DNA of 64,000 bases from Paramacrobiotus metropolitanus. Its lineage: Eukaryota > Tardigrada > Eutardigrada > Parachela > Macrobiotidae. The DNA lies in the NCBI RefSeq assembly GCF_019649055.1, contig NW_026570342.1:186001-250000 (forward strand), in the 5' to 3' direction. Below the pieces are notes generated by a model. The model was not told the origin of the DNA. It ran no database searches and was given only the letters and a program-made list of their open reading frames with translations. This document shows, one piece after another, positions 32,126 to 41,759 of the stretch; position 1 is the first letter of the stretch; every line of letters starts with the position of its first letter. The translations under genes and the position numbers were made by a program.

Positions 32126-32210
32126 ACTCCTGTAGTCGAGTGGTCCAGTAAAGAGGACAATACCAGGCGAATCCGTTTACCTGTTGCTGGTCCTGGGTTC
32201 CAATCCCTAA
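32126..32210 (+). ncRNA. tRNA-like unit 2
   Basis: A-box-like TAGTCGAGTGG at 32133 and B-box-like GGGTTCCAATCCC at 32195. It is followed by TTCTTAAAACCTTCTTTT, a 3' block shared with unit 3. The longer spacing fits a type II (long variable arm) tRNA shape. Confidence 0.5.
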
Positions 32211-32370
32211 AAATCAAAAGCATTTTCTTAAAACCTTCTTTTCGTGTCTAAACTTTTGCATTTGGTTGTACTTACACATTCGTTGTGATACCGTTAATTC
32301 CTTATCAGTTTTCAGCGAGCGGCACATAGTTGTACAGCCTTTCCCGTGCGGATTTTCGTGTTTTGCTGTG

Positions 32371-32455
32371 AGACTTCGTAGTGTAGTGCTTGTCCGCCTT
32401 GTCTCCGCTACGACTCGGTCAATTTAGGGCCTTGGGTTCGAAACCCTTGCAAGTA
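32371..32455 (+). ncRNA. tRNA-like unit 3
   Basis: A-box-like TAGTGTAGTGCTTG at 32379 and B-box-like GGGTTCGAAACCC at 32434, a good match to GGTTCGANNCC. Followed by TTCTTAAAACCTTC and a run of nine T. Confidence 0.55.
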
Positions 32456-32587
32456 ATGCACATTTCTTAAAACCTTCTTTTTTTTTGCGTTTTATAATGT
32501 CACAGTACCATCGAATACGTATTACGGTTGACCGCTGTAATTTTATGTTCCTCTCCGATGAGCGAATTCAAAAATAACTGTCGTAGA

Positions 32588-32668
32588 ACAGCGTAGTATA
32601 GTGCATTGCACCGTTGAACTGCAGCAAGGGGGAAATGAAACGGTTGCGGGTTCAAGTCCCTTACAGCT
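32588..32668 (+). ncRNA. tRNA-like unit 4
   Basis: A-box-like TAGTATAGTGCATTG at 32594 and B-box-like GGGTTCAAGTCCC at 32648, with a T6 run near 32693. The 5' flank GAGCGAATT and CGTAGAACAGCG is shared with units 7 and 8. Confidence 0.55.
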
Positions 32669-32845
32669 AATTTGCAATTTTGAGAAACTTACTTTTTTCG
32701 TTCTATATTTTTGTTTTCGTCTTGGGAAAAGTATTGTCAACAGTCCCCAGAATGTCAGAATTAAACTCAAAGAGCTGGGCGTAAAATTGTATACACACTC
32801 AATGGTTAACATTGCACTTGGCCGTATGTTTGTCTGTATTCGAAT

Positions 32846-32935
32846 GACTTTGTAGTTCAGTGGCTATGAATGATGGCCATTCGCCTCATGTTCTACCTCC
32901 TAAACGGCTAGTCTTAATCTCAGGGTTGCATGCTG
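32846..32935 (+). ncRNA. tRNA-like unit 5, weak B box
   Basis: A-box-like TAGTTCAGTGGCTA at 32853, a typical tRNA D-arm start. The B-box position holds AGGGTTGCATGC, which is poor. A T6 run follows near 32951. Confidence 0.4.
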
Positions 32936-33078
32936 CATGTTAAAAAACTACATTTTTTCTCCCCTACATTTTTGTACTTTTGTGGGATCAAGAGTAATCG
33001 TTGGTGCCTTATTGCAGTAGGGTTAAATATACACGACATGGCGCTTCCGGTGTTGAATCTAACTCGGCTAAAGCGTAG

Positions 33079-33157
33079 AGCACCTCGTGGCGTAGTGGCT
33101 AGACTGAGAATCCATACCGGCCCGCTTCTCGCAAGTCTAGAGTTCGAATCCCTAAAA
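33079..33157 (+). ncRNA. tRNA-like unit 6
   Basis: A-box-like TGGCGTAGTGGCTAGA at 33088 and B-box-like GAGTTCGAATCCC at 33140, an exact match to the GTTCGAATCC core. Four of five T-stem pairs can form. T5 run near 33184. Confidence 0.6.
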
Positions 33158-33286
33158 GTTAATTCGTGTAATTTAAAACCCTCTTTTTCGGTTTTATATT
33201 TTTATATCAATATGCAGTATTATGTTAGCTTCGAGATCGCTAATTTTACGGTCACTCCCGACGAGCGAATTTTAAGTTTAACTTCG

Positions 33287-33368
33287 TAGATTGTAGTGGC
33301 GTAGTGCACTGAACTGTTGAACCACAACAACGGGTGCAATGAAGGTTGCGGGTTCGAGTCCCCTATAA
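33287..33368 (+). ncRNA. tRNA-like unit 7
   Basis: A-box-like TGGCGTAGTGCACTGA at 33297 and B-box-like GGGTTCGAGTCCC at 33350, an exact GGTTCGANTCC match. The 3' block TTTCTGAAACCTTACTTTT with a long T run parallels units 2 and 3. Confidence 0.6.
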
Positions 33369-33502
33369 TTAATATGCATTTTCTGAAACCTTACTTTTTT
33401 TTGCTTTTGGGAATTTTTTACTGTTATTGTGAAATATTGCCGTTGACGGAATGAATTTTATAGTCACGGTGATCGTGAATTTTCACTATATCGTGAATTT
33501 TC

Positions 33503-33625
33503 GTAGAACAGCGCCTCTAGTGATTACCAAACTAAAAGTAAAATGTGGCATAGCCATGCTAGCGTATGGGCAAGAGCAGGATTTAGTTGTCCACCTAGAT
33601 GCAAGGTTCAATCCTGCGAGCATAC
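33503..33625 (+). ncRNA. tRNA-like unit 8
   Basis: A-box-like TGGCATAGCCATGCTAG at 33546 and B-box-like AGGTTCAATCCTG at 33604. The 5' flank CGTAGAACAGCG repeats that of unit 4, but more sequence separates it from the A box. T5 run near 33660. Confidence 0.5.
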
Positions 33626-33664
33626 AAATTTTGCAAGTTTTAAACGTTCCTTTCAATTCTTTTT

Positions 33665-34082
33665 ACTTTTCCTTGGTGGTTTCTGTAACCTTGTCCCCAG
33701 GATGGAATATTACAATTGTTTTTAGCATTTGATTCACGGTTCCAGGTGTGATAATTGATTTTAAGCTGCTAATTTCTCACTCTGCACTGGAATTCACTGT
33801 TGTTACGGTTGCGCATTCTGTTACACCGATTTTATTGCGGTTATTCAAATGCTGCATAAATCCAAATTAAAAACCCGAATTAAGATCTGTCCGACCAGCA
33901 AAATTAATGACTATATGAGAATTTGTACGGAATTATGAGAATTGCCTGTTAAGACATTGATGAGATCAACTCAACGAGATTAAAAGATTAAACGGAAGAA
34001 ACAAAAGTCGGCCGAAAATCAGATTCAAATTATCAAACAGCCGCGGGAAACGCATTATACGCATTCGTTACAGCACTGCTAT
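33665..34082. other. Spacer after the tRNA-like array
   Basis: No gene seen. It probably holds the 3' end of the antisense accessory gene that stops at 34083. Confidence 0.4.
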
Positions 34083-35455
34083 TTAGTCCAGATCTAGATT
34101 CTCCTTCGCAGTCTTCAAGTTCGCAAGACGTTGTTCTAGAGCCTCACGGATATACGCGATATGTTTAGCATCCATCGTCGCTCGAGCCTTCAGCGTGTTT
34201 ACCAGCGCCTTGCAGTTATCCATAATATCCTTCTCTCGTTCAACTTGTTCTAGTAATTTGTCGATTGCGTCGGGCTTTTTAATAGCATCCGGTTTTGCAG
34301 TGCTCACTTCATTGTCAGGCTTTTCGGCCTTCTCCTTGGTCTTCTGGCCTTTCTTTTCGGTATCCGTATTCTTTGATCGGGGGACATATTTAGGACGGCC
34401 GCCCATAGCTTTTAGTTGAGTGAGCGTGATAATTGGTTCTCTCTCAATGCGTCCGTCTTTGCTAGCCCGGATTACCAGATTTACGTTGGTGGTGTTGTTC
34501 TTCTCGGGCTCGATTGCGTCCAGCCGCTCCATGACGCCATCGACAACCAAATCCCGTCTTGTCCCACGTAACCAAAGCTGCAATCGGCGACATGCTGTTT
34601 GGTCTCCTTGCCGTTTACGATAACCTTCATAGTGCCCATTTTGATATCTACAATTTAAATCACTCTGGTTAAATTACGACAGACAACGTGATTTCCAGTA
34701 GGCGGCGTTGCTGTGCTATTTTAAAGTGTAAGTATCAAGAATGCTACTTCGAAAATACAGAAATACTCACTGATGGTCTGGGCCAGAGTGGTGCAGAGAC
34801 AACAGCCGCGAATGCTTCGCAGCCACAGGTCGATGCAGCTGTCCACGAAAAGATTCCCGTAGATGACGACGACATGTTTCTGGTTAACCAGTTGGCGCAG
34901 CCCGCGCTCCAGCCAGTAGTCCACGTCCTGCAGATGTACGTCGAACGTACAGATCCAGTGTTGGATTTCTGTGCGTGACATGGCATATCGGCCGTGGTAG
35001 AGGATTACTCGAATCATCCGACGAAACTTGCTAGTTGTGTCAATTACTTTCGTCTCTGCATCGCGGTTATTTCTCACTTCCTCGGCCACCTCCAGCACGA
35101 AACGTCCATCGCGGCTCATCTTCTTGAGCAAGATTCCAGCATTAATAGCGTCACCAAGGAAGAAATCTACTCGTTCTTCCGTGAAATCATCATGCTTTTC
35201 CACGATGAATTTCTTGATTGATGACATGTCCACATAATATCCAGTAATGTCAGCCTCAAGGATGCACGCGTGGGCTGCCGTATGCATTACCAATTGTCGA
35301 CGGTTTCGGATGGTTTCGTTTGGCTGTAGAGGCTCCGCCATGGCAAACTGAACCGATTCGCGAGTTCGTCCCTTCCAGTATTCATAGTGGGCAATCGCAT
35401 CTGTTTCGAGCGAAGGTAACGGCTCTCCAGTTGGCCCCACAGGCTGTGCTGACAT
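34083..35455 (-). CDS. Accessory gene 4: antisense, spliced, winged-helix-like and coiled-coil protein
   Basis: This gene runs against the element. Exon 1 is 35455-34771 and exon 2 is 34647-34083. The 123-bp intron has donor GTGAGT and acceptor TTGTAG and joins at phase 1. Exon 1 has two similar helical blocks, each helix-turn-helix then a short beta pair (SIKKFIVEKHDDFTEERVDF and TEIQHWICTFDVHLQDVDYW), which look like winged-helix DNA-binding folds. Exon 2 starts with MKVIVNGKE and ends in a charged coiled coil. In exon 2 the frame moves as if one G were missing from the run at 34553-34555. Accessory gene 5 is divergent from it, with 613 bp between. Nuclear or chromatin role is inferred only from the fold guess. 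Confidence 0.65.
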
Positions 35456-36068
35456 GATGCTCGGATGATTAGAAATGATTAAGATAAAATTTGGCGAAGA
35501 GAAACAAGCTAGTAATTAAATGAAACAGAAAACCCGTCACCGTGAAAGGATAAATATTCTTGGGTTCTTCGCTTTTTTTTTATGAATGAACAGCTGACAT
35601 TTTCTGTGCTTGCGAACCGGCATGCTGTCACGTGTCAGCCGCCCTGATATGGCAATGCTATCGGAAACTGCGCAGTTTCCGGTCTGTGTTCCGAATATTT
35701 CCCAGCCGCGTGTTTTGATTTTGCCTTTCCTTTTTCGTATCCTTCTAACCACCATGACTTGTATTTTGTGTTAGAATTTGGTTTTTGTGGATGAAATTTA
35801 CAGATCCCCAGCGAAACAAGCGGTATTCTCTGTGACTTAGTGCAAACAATCAAAGTGGGGACAAAATTCGCAAAAACCGCTGGTCGCCTGTCAACCGCCT
35901 GGTGGTATACTCGGTGAATTTTGAGTTCTCGGCGTCGGTGCCAGTGTAGATTGTCTGTTGTGCTTTTCTCTGCACTTCAGTTTCTCAATTTTCTGAACCT
36001 GCTGGCATTTCCGTTATTCTCCTTTTCCCTTCGTTTTACGATTGATTTGTCACTTTTATGTTTTGAAA
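35456..36068. other. Divergent intergenic region of accessory genes 4 and 5
   Basis: 613 bp between two start codons on opposite strands. No TATA box is clear, so a shared bidirectional promoter is a guess. No gene seen. Confidence 0.35.
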
Positions 36069-37594
36069 ATGTCGCCTCCCGCAAAGAAAGCGACTGCGAG
36101 GAAGACTGTGTCTCGTACACCGCGCCCGAGTCGTGCAACAGCAGGGCTAAGTTTTGGTTATTCTCCGGACAGCGATGAAGCCCGTTCTTCATCGCGTGTC
36201 ACTCGATCTCGCGTCTCTCGTCGTACTTCCGCGCAACCAGTGTTTTCTGCGCAATCTTCTGGGTCATCGGGATCGGTGAGTGAAGCAGAGGCTCAGCAAC
36301 CTTCAACGAGTTGGGCAGATGCAGTAGTCAATGCTTTGCAGCGCCGATATGATGCACAGCGGCGACGCACAATCTTACGACGCAATGCTGCTGTGGTTCG
36401 CCGCCAGGCCCGCCGAGGATTATTCCCTGCTAGCCCTGACGTTGAGATTCGTCAGCCGTCACCAAAGAAATTGCGGACGCAGGCTGAAAGACAGCTGGGT
36501 ACTCCAGACCTGACTGAAGAAGAGCCATCGTCTTCCGAGACTCCGTCTGTAAAAGCAAAGCGAGGTATTGCCGTGTTTGCCGTTGTTTTACTGTAATGTT
36601 GTGGTTTTTCACAAGTCTGAATTCTACCTGTGGTGTTTTTCGTTACTACACTCATGAGATACGACAATCGTTGTCATGTCGCTTCATTTCTGTTTTGTTG
36701 CTTCTTCTGCCAGTTTTGCAGTTGATCATGGTTAAGCTTTGCTTGCGTTCATTGTCGTTTCAACTGTGTTTAGACGAGGAACATCTGCGCAAAGGCGGAA
36801 TTCTTTATGTGCCGCATAACCCGGATGCACCACGGCCGGTCTTCAAGACCAAGCAGACGGCTCGCAAACGAGCGCATTCCGGAGTGTTTCCAAGAATGGC
36901 TATTGCGGACAAGCAGGGTGAGATGGCAATTACAAAAGCCTATTTTTCCGGTTTAAATCGCTTTCATCCTCGCTTTCCGGAATTGTATTTGTCTCACTTC
37001 TTATACCAAAACGGAGTATTAATCAATCGTTATGATTTGTGTGTGGCTACTCGGAAATTACCTTCGTTAATTGCGTTAGAGCTGCGTCGTCAATATCTCT
37101 ATTTACATCCTGTTTTTGTTGGATTGTTTAAAGAAATCGCCAATCGACAGCAGGCGGATGCGGTCGCGCGCCAGATGGTTGCTGATGCTGGTGCTATGGC
37201 GAATGCGGAACCGCAGCCATCCACTTCTGCTGGACCATATAACTTTCGCACTCGTGGGCAAAAGCGCAAGTACAAGGAGGTTTCACCGTCCTCGTCTTCG
37301 GCGCCAAGCGAAGTATCTGTCTCGGATGATGGTGAAGATCGTGAGGATCCTTCGGCGGTGTTATCCCCTGAGCAGAATGCGGATGTCGAAGCTGACGAGA
37401 ATGCAGATATGGTGGTCGATTGTGACGATGATGATGGATCTGATTTTGAGAAAATGGATGTTGATCCGCTGCCGTCTCTGCAGCCAGTTGCCCCGGCTGT
37501 AATGCCTATTCCGGCTGTTGCGCGTGAGGATTCACCTGAAATTGCGGAACCAGCAGTTTTTGGTCAGCATCAGCCGCACTCCGATGAACTGTAA
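36069..37594 (+). CDS. Accessory gene 5: basic N-terminus, acidic C-terminus, spliced
   Basis: Exons 36069-36564 and 36774-37594 are joined by a 209-bp intron (donor GAG|GTATTG, acceptor TTTAG) at phase 1. The result is 438 codons with no stop. The N-terminal third is Ser/Arg/Lys-rich (PPAKKATARKTVSRTPRPSR), like a nuclear or nucleic-acid-binding tail. The middle has a compact domain (HLRKGGILYVPHNPDAPRP, then SLIALELRRQYLYLHPVF). The C-terminus is strongly acidic (VVDCDDDDGSDFEKMDVD). A clean splice in a long unbroken frame argues that it is under selection. No family recognised; a weak likeness to accessory gene 1 is noted. Confidence 0.7.
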
Positions 37595-37972
37595 TGTTAT
37601 TGTTGTTCACTATTGCTCTATCTTCGTTGTATTCCTTTAGTATCCCTAGTTTCTCCAATTCATGTCATGATGGTTCCTCTTATTTTATATTTGCAGCGGT
37701 ATTTTTGTAGTATGGTATTATAGTCTAGAGCACAACGAGAATTCTTGCCCTTCAACTTTATTCTCCAATTTTACGCGCTCTGAGTCATTGAACTGGTCGT
37801 TAATGTTTTGCCGCTGTGCCGTGGCTATCAGTGTTAAATCTCTCATTGTACCTGGATAGATCTGATTTTCTGATTATGTTGAATTAAAGGGATATAGCGC
37901 GAAGCGCTGATTGGCTGTTTTTCTTACCTGTGTGGAATCTGCCGCAGTTTAAAATTTCGCTTCCGCAGACAG
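37595..37972. other. Spacer between accessory genes 5 and 6
   Basis: No gene seen; ends at the TATA box of the next gene. Confidence 0.4.
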
Positions 37973-37981
37973 GTATAAAAT
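37973..37981 (+). promoter_or_regulatory. TATA box of accessory gene 6
   Basis: GTATAAAAT lies about 155 bp upstream of the ATG at 38134. It suggests that this gene has its own promoter inside the element, apart from the LTR. Confidence 0.5.
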
Positions 37982-38133
37982 CACTTGCGCGTAGTGTGCA
38001 GAAATCGGCATTGTGGATTTTCGTTTCGGCCTTCTGGCATGCTGGATTTTCACTGTGTGTAGACTGTGATTTTGACGCTTTTTCTCCTTACACTTTTCGC
38101 GTTAAAAGGTCACTAGTTTTCTTTCGTTTGGGC

Positions 38134-38928
38134 ATGCCGCCTATTGATCCTAACCGTGCTTTTGACAAGTTAGTAGACGCCATCTTCCATTCGTCTTCTA
38201 ACCAGCAGCAACAACAGTATAATGCCGGTTATAATCACCGAGGAAGGGGTGGAGCCCGTGGTGCTTACCGTGGCAACTTTCGTCCGTACGGCCGAGGAAA
38301 TCATAGGAATTTTGGAGACAATAACTTGCGTCGTGGAAACGATCATTGGCGTCGTAATGGCCGACCTCTGGGCGCACCGGAAGTTATTGAAGTACCTGAT
38401 GGAGACGCTCACCCAGTTGCTCCAGTGGAAGCTGCCGCCGCAAACATGGAGGTTGACGACCCGGGCAACCAAGCAGCGAATGCACCGAATCCGGTCCAGG
38501 GCAACGGAAATGTGGCTGCAGGTGAGCCCAATGGTTTCAACCCTGCTGTCAATCTACATGGCCCACCAGCCTTGAATGCCGTTGTCGTTCCTCCGGCTGT
38601 CATTCCACCTGTGCAGGCCCCGGCTAACGCTGAATTTCCCGGTTTGCCACCAAATGTTTTGCCGCTACCTGAAGTACCGATTGTCCGCGATGCCCGCGAC
38701 CGTTCTCCAGCTGATCGCCCACGTGCGCCGTCTGCGCCTTCCGGTCCTGTTGGATCAGCCGAGCATAATTTTGTGCCTGGCTATTTGGCCCAACAGCAGC
38801 AGCGGGAATTGGATGCTGATCGCCGACGTCAGATGGCTGCGGAAGTTTCTCGCCGTTTGGATGCCGCTGCAGCGTCTGGCTCTGGCATTACTGGTCTTTT
38901 TTCATTGGCCCCCAGTGCTGGCAAGTAA
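38134..38928 (+). CDS. Accessory gene 6: RGG/Gln/Pro-rich nucleic-acid-binding-like protein
   Basis: A 264-residue frame starting MPPIDPNRAFDKLVDAIF. It has a Gln run, then an RGG/Asn box (YNHRGRGGARGAYRGNFRP), an Ala/Pro/Asn-rich disordered middle and a helical, charged end (QQQQRELDADRRRQMAAEVS). The RGG/Asn box is like the one in the Gag tail of the same element (near 21210-21340), so shared origin or shared RNA-binding role is possible. An in-frame upstream extension to 37930 exists; I prefer the ATG after the TATA box. There is no membrane segment, so it is not an envelope. Confidence 0.7.
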   Translation: MPPIDPNRAFDKLVDAIFHSSSNQQQQQYNAGYNHRGRGGARGAYRGNFRPYGRGNHRNFGDNNLRRGNDHWRRNGRPLGAPEVIEVPDGDAHPVAPVEAAAANMEVDDPGNQAANAPNPVQGNGNVAAGEPNGFNPAVNLHGPPALNAVVVPPAVIPPVQAPANAEFPGLPPNVLPLPEVPIVRDARDRSPADRPRAPSAPSGPVGSAEHNFVPGYLAQQQQRELDADRRRQMAAEVSRRLDAAAASGSGITGLFSLAPSAGK

Positions 38929-39558
38929 CCTTGACTCACCTTTGACATTGACCTTGGTTGCTTTCTTTGATCTCATATTATTACTGGCTTTGTTGCACTG
39001 CCTTGACTTTTGATTTTGTTGTCTTTTACTGGTTTACATTATTGTATCAGTGCGCTGGTAGATTGCACTCACCATTTTTGATACGCTTATTTGTAGCTTG
39101 TTTGTTGTTGTTGACATTTGTTGCTATACGATCTATTTGTAGTACTCGAGAATTCGTAAGAATACTACTGGTTGGTTGATTTGGTGCTTTTGCTGTTTAA
39201 TCCATAGTTCTACAGAATCGCACACAATCACATTTAAGATTTTACTTTCACAATTAATAAAGCTTTATGCCGTATACTGTACATAAAACACCATCTAAAC
39301 TCAAGCGGCACCATGTCAGTAATTCATAGTTCGCCTTCCTGGATCCTTGGACCTCCGCCCTGCCAAACCCGTGGACTTCCGGATGCCTCTTCGCCAAGGA
39401 TTCCACACACTAACTCTCTGGAATCGCGGCGTACAGTCACATTGGGCATCGGATGGACGCGTGGATTGTGCGGTGGATCGGGATCAGGATGGGTGGAAGT
39501 GCACAATCGCACTGGAATGTTGCGGGATGGATTGTTTACTTTGGCACGGCCAAGCATC
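38929..39558. other. 3' non-coding region of the element
   Basis: T-rich sequence with no supported gene, leading to the G-run before the 3' LTR. AATAAA occurs near 39257. Confidence 0.4.
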
Positions 39559-39569
39559 GTTCGTGGGGG
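39559..39569 (+). other. G-run at the 3' LTR border (polypurine-tract candidate)
   Basis: GTTCGTGGGGG lies directly before the LTR start. It is short and not fully purine, but its position is right. The same 16 nt across the junction (GTTCGTGGGGGTGACG) also occurs at 23119-23134 in the pol ORF. Confidence 0.55.
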
Positions 39570-40145
39570 TGACGTATGGGAGTAGGATCATACGCCGGAT
39601 GTACGTACTGGATGATGACTGTCCGCCTTCCACCTGCAACATAACGGATAATCTAGTCAATCAATGCTGTGATTTGCTGTTCTCTTTTACTAGCGATGTA
39701 TATGATGTCATAACGCGAAGTCTATATAAGTTCTTGTGATGCCTAATATCGGTATCAGTAGTCTGAGATTTACTTCTGAGACTGCTTTCTAATTACGATT
39801 TCCTAGTGTTGTGAACTGTGATGTGAATTGGATAAAGAGACAGCAATACTTGTTCCTACGGAAGTGCATAGTCGTTCCCGGATTATCGCTTAGTATACAG
39901 GTTTGCTCGTGACACAATCGTCCTAGCTCTTGCCGATCCTCACAGGACTTACGACCGGAAGTTGTGATTAGCTCGTTCCTGAGGGATTCCTGATCTTCAG
40001 TGTTCCTGATTCGTTCGTCTTATTTCCACCTTAGTTCTTCTGTTACAGTTTGAGAGTACGAGTGCCTACCGATTGAGCATTACAGGCGTGGAAGAGTAAA
40101 GATTGTTCATGGAGCCTTAACCGGCGTGAACGCTTATACACGACA
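39570..40145 (+). repeat. 3' LTR
   Basis: Same length as the 5' LTR and one substitution by eye. Followed by the CAAG target duplication. Confidence 0.93.
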
Positions 40146-40149
40146 CAAG

Positions 40150-41711
40150 AATCTAAAGTCGAAGTTGAAATCCAGTTTCCTTGATGATGATGTGCTCGGT
40201 GGCGACCCGGACGACGTTTTTGATGACCTGTGTTCGCTAAAGGATGCACTGCGGGACTGTGCACTGCTGCTGAACTTAAGTAAATGCGAACTAATTGTTC
40301 TGGGAGGTTCGGAAGAAGACAAAGGAAAGGTGACAGCTGCATTCCTTGATGTGTTTCCTGATCTACAGTGTCCCAAATTACACGAGCTACACTATCTGGG
40401 TGCACCGCTACACGACGATGTTACGGCGGGAGCTATTGTTAATGCGACAGAGGTTGCAGAAAAAATGACGCAACGCTTGCAAATGTTACCAGCACACCAG
40501 GCGTTGTACCTCTAAAGATGCAGCATGGGACCAGTCAGAATGACGTATAAACTACGTACGGGTCGATGCTACATGCATAGCGGCCTTTTGCAAACATTCG
40601 ACGCGGTAATCCGGGAATGACTTTGCACGATTACAAACGTTGCCAACACGGACCACATGTGGACGCAGGCATCCCTGCCGATCTCCGAGGGCGGTCTTGG
40701 AATCCGCAGCATTGAGAAGCTAGCCCTTCCGGCCTTTTTGGCCTCGGCTTACTCAATCGCGACGCTGGCATCCGAGACTGCGGACTTTCACCCTGATGAG
40801 TACTGCAGCGCGGCAGTAGAGCAATGGCAGGCAATTACAAAAAGGGATGCGCCGGATGTCAATATTCGCAACCTTCAGAAAGTGTGGGATGAACCTCTAA
40901 TCGCGGAAGCTGTGGAAATGTTGCGGGTTGAAGCCCAGGATGACCTATCCAGTCAAGCTCGGCTGCGCGGCGTAAGAACAAAAGAGAATGGGGCTTGGCT
41001 AGAGGCGTTACCGGCAGCATCACTTGGAAACCTGCTGACAGATTCTGCCCTGAGAATCGCTGTTGGGCTACGCCTTAGAGCTGCTATCGTCACTCCGCAC
41101 CGTTGCATCTGCGGGAACTGGGTGGACGCCCGAGGCTACCATGGCCTCAGCTGCAAGAAAAGTCGAGGCAGGAAGCCCAGACACAGCAGCTTGAATGCTG
41201 TCTGTAAACGAGCATTCGCATCAGCCGGAATTGAAACAGAGCTTGAACCAGTGGGCTTATGTCGAACGAATGGCCAACGCCCGGATGGCGTTACGTTAGC
41301 ACCGTGGGAAAGAGAAGAGGAAGAATGCTGACGTGAGATGTCACCTGCGTCTGTACGGTGGCATTATCGCATATCGTGGCAACATCCGAGCGAGCTGGAG
41401 CAGCGGCGGCAAAGGCTGAACAGGATAAGGTAACCAACTACCAGAACATCACCCCGGACTACCTGTACGCCGCTCTGGGCTTTGAAACGCTAGGACCAAA
41501 CGGACCGGAAGCTTCCCGTCTGCTGACGGAAGTGGGTAGAAGGGTACGGCAAAAAACTGGCGAGGCAAGAGCACCGGAATACCTGCGCCAGCGTATCAGC
41601 TTGGAAATCCAGCGCGGGAACGCGGCCTCCGTTCAGGGAACAGCCCCACCGGGAGCAAATTTAGATCAGTTGTTCTCTGTTCTTAGACCTCCCGAGGCTG
41701 TTTTCTGCTGA
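40150..41711 (+). pseudogene. 3' part of the interrupted non-LTR-type reverse transcriptase
   Basis: It begins with the catalytic box region (SSFLDDDVLGGDPDDVFDDL). In-frame stops follow at 40513 and about 40618. A long frame (40657-41331) holds a thumb-like region, then a cysteine/histidine block (CICGNWVDARGYHGLSCKK) and a GQRPDG motif typical of the C-terminal PD-(D/E)XK-like nuclease region of this family. One base appears missing near 41330; the frame then runs to 41711. With 16460-16887 this is one element that lost its central RT palm. Confidence 0.75.
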
Positions 41712-41759
41712 TTGAGTGTACTGCCTTGTGATGTTAACGTTGTGTACAAGCTAAATGTA

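Larger units (their letters stand above)
16888..40145 (+). mobile_element. Giant 23.3-kb LTR retrotransposon with accessory genes and tRNA-like array
   Basis: Two 576-bp LTRs (16888-17463, 39570-40145) start TG, end CA and differ at a single base by eye. CAAG flanks both ends (16884-16887, 40146-40149) as a 4-bp target duplication. The host sequence on both sides is the same reverse transcriptase relic, so this is one insertion, not two solo LTRs. Order inside: primer binding site, hairpin leader, Gag, protease/zinc-module ORF, degraded RT, RNase H and integrase, then six accessory genes and a tRNA-like array, then a G-run. Domain types and order fit the Ty3 (Metaviridae-like) lineage. It is far longer than a usual 5-10 kb member. 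No envelope-like gene with signal peptide and transmembrane segment is visible. Confidence 0.9.

Noticed and set aside
32601-33732. Several 60-120-codon frames across the tRNA-like array
   Set aside because: They overlap the A and B boxes, have no shared protein pattern from unit to unit and start at unsupported ATGs.
28266-38928. An envelope gene among the accessory genes
   Set aside because: None has a signal peptide, membrane anchor or cysteine-rich ectodomain pattern, so the element is not called a retrovirus.
39313-39739. Two overlapping frames spanning the 3' LTR border
   Set aside because: One crosses from the non-coding tail into the LTR and neither resembles a known protein; the LTR pair explains the sequence better.
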